Positions 7,293 through 9,095 of a stretch of DNA of 9,095 nucleotides are shown here, in pieces. A model generated the notes under the pieces. The model was not told the DNA's origin. It did not search any database and saw nothing but the letters and a program-made list of their open reading frames with translations. The position numbers and the translations under genes were made by a program. This stretch comes from Candidatus Glassiibacteriota bacterium (GTDB taxonomy: Bacteria; Gemmatimonadota; Glassbacteria; GWA2-58-10): assembly GCA_030604975.1 (NCBI GenBank), contig JAUVUV010000059.1:1-9095 (forward strand), written 5' to 3'. How positions within the stretch are numbered: position 1 is the first letter of the stretch; every line of letters starts with the position of its first letter.

Positions 7293-7405
7293 CCCCAACT
7301 TTCCTTCGAGCGTTGTAAAAACAGGCCCGCCCTCATCCTGTCGTTTCAAATCACTTACATACAATTCTTTTTCGCTGAAGCTGTTTTCTTGATTAATAAT
7401 TAGGG
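7293..7405. other. Convergent intergenic region
   Basis: 113 bp between two converging genes. No strong hairpin followed by a T-run is visible. A small GGGC/GCCC stem overlaps the stop of the minus-strand gene at 7403-7414, but it has only AT-rich sequence rather than a T-run after it. Confidence 0.4.
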
Positions 7406-8173
7406 CTAGTGCCCCCGTTTTCTGAAATGAAGGAAAGCCTCGATCTGCGCGCGCTCTGAGCGGGTAAGAACCCCGTCAGAGTCCACGTAGAGGCCGTTGT
7501 ACTTGCGGGCCAGGTGCTTTGCTAAAATATTCTTGCTGCAGAATGTCTGGGCGAAAAATATCGTGGGCACACCAGGGGGGACATAGCATTCCAGTTCCAG
7601 GTCCGCCGGGGTGCGGTTCTCGAAACAGCGCAGCCAGCCCAGAAGCTGGGTTCCGGGGGGAAAAAGCTCGTAAACGGCCTCGTCCGCGCCCGGCACTCCC
7701 CAGAAAGCAGCCGGCGGGTCCGGGCAGGGCCGCAAGATAGACTTGTCCACAGGCGAGATAATATCGTCCAGGATCAGGCTCACCTTTTCAGCCAGCAGCA
7801 GGTGACTGTCGCAGATCGGAGTGCCGGCTGAGTTTTTGCTGTCGTTCTGGGTCCTGATCAGCCGCACATCGGGTACCCTGTCCTCGATCAGGTTGCCCAG
7901 GAAACGGGCGTTGTCGCACTTACTGTAGCCGTCATCGAATATTATCACCTCGGGCTTGAGGGCAAGGGTGTTGGCCAGTATTCGCTGGATGATGGCGCAG
8001 GCGTTGACCGGCAGCATATCTTTCGCCTCGGTGGGCGATACTCCCGGCTGCCTGTTGTCCAGGTCCACCAGTTCGGCGTCCCGAAAGCGCGCCATCACTG
8101 CTTGCGGCGGACAGCCGATAAAACCCACCAGTTTTTTGGCTTTCCCGCCTTTATGTTCTCTGTTGCCTATCAA
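7406..8173 (-). CDS. Cysteine-rich hypothetical protein, 255 residues
   Basis: Not recognised. No signal peptide or membrane segment, so probably cytoplasmic. Residues 15-115 look like an alpha/beta domain: a first strand LVGFIGCPP (15-23), a second ELVDLDN (34-40), then PEVIIFDDGYSKCDN (74-88). The second half holds RPCPDPPAAFWG (149-159), GWLRCFENRTPADLELECYVPP (179-200, in two pieces) and PTIFFAQTFCSKN (203-215). Eight Cys (21, 59, 86, 121, 150, 183, 196, 212), several in well-formed motifs, suggest a metal or Fe-S site, but this is inference. The DDG is reminiscent of LpxK, yet LpxK's GGTGKTP P-loop is missing, so it is not LpxK. The start is TTG (8171-8173) with AGGG 6 nt upstream; an in-frame TAG lies about eight codons earlier. 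It converges on the deoxyhypusine-synthase-like gene and its upstream region is full of repeats. Confidence 0.68.
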   Translation of the reverse strand: MIGNREHKGGKAKKLVGFIGCPPQAVMARFRDAELVDLDNRQPGVSPTEAKDMLPVNACAIIQRILANTLALKPEVIIFDDGYSKCDNARFLGNLIEDRVPDVRLIRTQNDSKNSAGTPICDSHLLLAEKVSLILDDIISPVDKSILRPCPDPPAAFWGVPGADEAVYELFPPGTQLLGWLRCFENRTPADLELECYVPPGVPTIFFAQTFCSKNILAKHLARKYNGLYVDSDGVLTRSERAQIEAFLHFRKRGH

Positions 8174-8204
8174 AAGAATCCCTGCCGTTTTTACCTATTC
8201 CTCG

Positions 8205-8224
8205 GGGAGAGACATGCCTCTCCC
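8205..8224. repeat. Inverted repeat, 7-bp stem
   Basis: GGGAGAG and CTCTCCC flank a 6-base loop ACATGC. It lies in the leader of the 255-residue gene with no T-run on either side, so a terminator is unlikely; it more probably belongs to the repeat cluster that follows. Confidence 0.5.
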
Positions 8225-8239
8225 GTAATGATTTATTCC

Positions 8240-8265
8240 GTACTTTTTGTAGCGACAAAAAGTAC
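8240..8265. repeat. Perfect 11-bp stem-loop, interspersed-repeat type
   Basis: GTACTTTTTGT and ACAAAAAGTAC are perfect reverse complements around AGCG. This palindrome and the following ATCGCTTTCGGGGCCGC have the look of a short interspersed palindromic repeat rather than a gene. The short frames read through it on both strands share a near-identical product because of the symmetry and are not taken as coding. Confidence 0.7.
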
Positions 8266-8310
8266 CAAAAATCGCTTTCGGGGCCGCAACTCGCCTACCT
8301 TAAGAGCTTT

Positions 8311-8329
8311 TAAACACCTAAGGTGTTTA
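8311..8329. repeat. 19-bp palindrome with 9-bp arms
   Basis: TAAACACCT, a single A, then AGGTGTTTA: the arms are perfect reverse complements. It lies within the same repeat-rich stretch. An operator is possible, but it is far from the start of either flanking gene. Confidence 0.55.
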
Positions 8330-8408
8330 CCTGAAAAAACACGCTTCTCTTGCCTTGCTCGGACAGGCGGCCCCGGGTGCGGCCTGACGGCCGCTGGGGG
8401 AGTAAAAT

Positions 8409-8495
8409 ATCCCCCTATCAAGAGGGGTGCCTGTAGAATGCAAACAAAAATTAATCCCCCCTAATAAGGGGGGTGCCTGCGAAGCAGGCGGGGGG
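8409..8495. repeat. Two diverged copies of a C-run/G-run palindromic repeat
   Basis: Copy one at 8409-8433 and copy two at 8454-8479 share the plan AT-C-run-TA(T/A)-A-A-G-run-TGCCTG. Copy two is intact: a 7-bp stem (8456-8462 with 8467-8473), then GCCTGC-GAA-GCAGGC (8475-8489), then a second G-run (8490-8495). Copy one has mismatches and lacks the second stem. The form is that of small palindromic elements scattered through many bacterial genomes; copy number elsewhere cannot be seen here. Confidence 0.7.
8445..8495 (-). terminator. Possible terminator of waaA within the repeat
   Basis: Read on the minus strand, the waaA stop is followed within three bases by the C-run, the GCCTGC hairpin, a second hairpin of C6/G6 arms, and then ATTAATTTTTGTTTG. 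A strong GC stem followed by a T-rich tract fits intrinsic termination, so the repeat may have been taken up as the waaA terminator. Confidence 0.45.
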
Positions 8496-8497
8496 TG

Positions 8498-9095
8498 TTA
8501 TCCCGGCAAATCCCCGATCACTCCCGAAAACCTTCTGGACAGTGCCTCAAGTGTTCTTCCGGTCGCGCCGAGATTCTCTATCACCACAGCACGCGCGCTC
8601 TGGCCTGCCTGGCGAAGATAGCTTTCATCCTTGATAAGGCGCTCGGCGATTTTGACCACATCGGCACCCTTTTCCACTGGAAACGCTCCTCCCCGTTGGA
8701 TCATCAGCAGTGCCTCGTAGCTGTTCAGATGCCGCGGGCCGAAAATCACCGGCAGGCCGAAACAGGCAGGCTCCATCACGTTGTGCACGCCTCGGCCGAA
8801 ACTCCCTCCAACATAAACTGCATCCGACGCACGGTACGCCGCGGCCAGCACCCCGATCGTATCCACGATCACGGCCCTGGTGCTGCTCGCCACAGGGGAT
8901 GTCTTACCTCTGTCACCTTGACCTTTAAGAGCGGAATAGAGTTCGAAAGAAAGGTTGTTATCCTCGAGGAAAGAGACCAGGCTTTTCACATGTGCTTGAG
9001 TCGGTTCGTGGGGGGCCAGGATAAGCCGAAGGTGCTCGTGCCTGTTGCAGAGCTCAGCCAGCGCGGGCAGCAAGTGCTTCAAGTCTGCGGGCCAG
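8498..9095 (-). CDS. waaA: 3-deoxy-D-manno-octulosonic acid transferase, C-terminal part (5' end outside window)
   Basis: The frame is open from the window edge to TAA at 8498-8500, about 199 codons, which is roughly the C-terminal half of a protein usually about 420-440 residues long. The enzyme (GT30) transfers Kdo from CMP-Kdo to lipid A precursor at the cytoplasmic face of the inner membrane. Visible signs: WPADLKHLLPALAEL at the start of the second GT-B domain, LILAPHEP, and the donor-site stretch YVGGSFGRGVHNVMEPACFG then LPVIFGPRHLNSYEA, matching the family's V-G-G-S...G-x-H-N-x-x-E-P-A...P-V-x-x-G-P pattern (Glu in HNVMEP conserved). A TTG at 9080-9082 lies in frame but is not the start, since homology continues upstream. 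How many Kdo residues it adds cannot be read. It is transcribed towards the repeats. Confidence 0.9.
   Translation of the reverse strand, partial: WPADLKHLLPALAELCNRHEHLRLILAPHEPTQAHVKSLVSFLEDNNLSFELYSALKGQGDRGKTSPVASSTRAVIVDTIGVLAAAYRASDAVYVGGSFGRGVHNVMEPACFGLPVIFGPRHLNSYEALLMIQRGGAFPVEKGADVVKIAERLIKDESYLRQAGQSARAVVIENLGATGRTLEALSRRFSGVIGDLPG

Noticed and set aside
7403..7414. Terminator at the convergent junction
   Set aside because: Four-base-pair stem without a T-run; too weak to call.
7406..8173. LpxK (lipid A 4'-kinase), suggested by the nearby waaA and a DDG motif
   Set aside because: The P-loop GGTGKTP and other LpxK motifs are absent.
8102..8464. 120-residue plus-strand frame through the repeats
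   Set aside because: It reads across palindromes, and the opposite strand gives a similar peptide because of symmetry; no ribosome binding site.
8409..8495. CRISPR-like array
   Set aside because: Only two diverged copies with unequal, palindromic structure and no regular spacers or cas genes.

Overview
The window reads as a chromosomal segment of a Gram-negative (diderm) bacterium of moderate to high GC. The evidence is a cluster of envelope genes: a partial Kdo transferase (WaaA/KdtA, lipid A core), an MsbA-type lipid flippase, an ArnT/GT39-type membrane glycosyltransferase, a family 2 glycosyltransferase and a DUF3108 periplasmic protein. Nothing fixes the phylum. The WaaA style and the interspersed G/C-rich palindromes would suit a delta-proteobacterial or FCB-type lineage, but that is an impression, not a result.

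Layout, left to right. At 1-310 (minus) is the start of a membrane-anchored coiled-coil protein that runs off the window, with a near-consensus sigma70 promoter at 399-427. At 613-780 (minus) is a 55-residue gene with a strong Shine-Dalgarno. At 990-2639 (minus) is the ArnT-like glycosyltransferase. A 187-bp divergent intergenic region (2640-2826) carries back-to-back sigma70-like promoters and a 14-bp perfect palindrome. From 2827 to 7292 (plus) runs a compact apparent operon: MsbA-like ABC exporter, GT2 glycosyltransferase, secreted DUF3108 protein, and a protein resembling the deoxyhypusine synthase superfamily. Convergent to it at 7406-8173 (minus) is a cysteine-rich 255-residue protein I do not recognise. 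A repeat-filled intergenic region follows at about 8201-8495, then the C-terminal part of WaaA (8498-9095, minus), whose 5' end lies outside the window.

How they may work together (inference): WaaA builds the Kdo-lipid A core, the MsbA-like exporter flips lipid A or another glycolipid across the inner membrane, the GT2 enzyme may load a sugar onto a carrier or lipid on the cytoplasmic side, and the ArnT-like enzyme transfers a sugar from a polyprenyl-phosphate donor on the periplasmic side. DUF3108 adds a periplasmic component. The deoxyhypusine-synthase-like protein and the cysteine-rich protein have no obvious place in this pathway and are the least explained genes. Four genes appear to use GTG or TTG starts.
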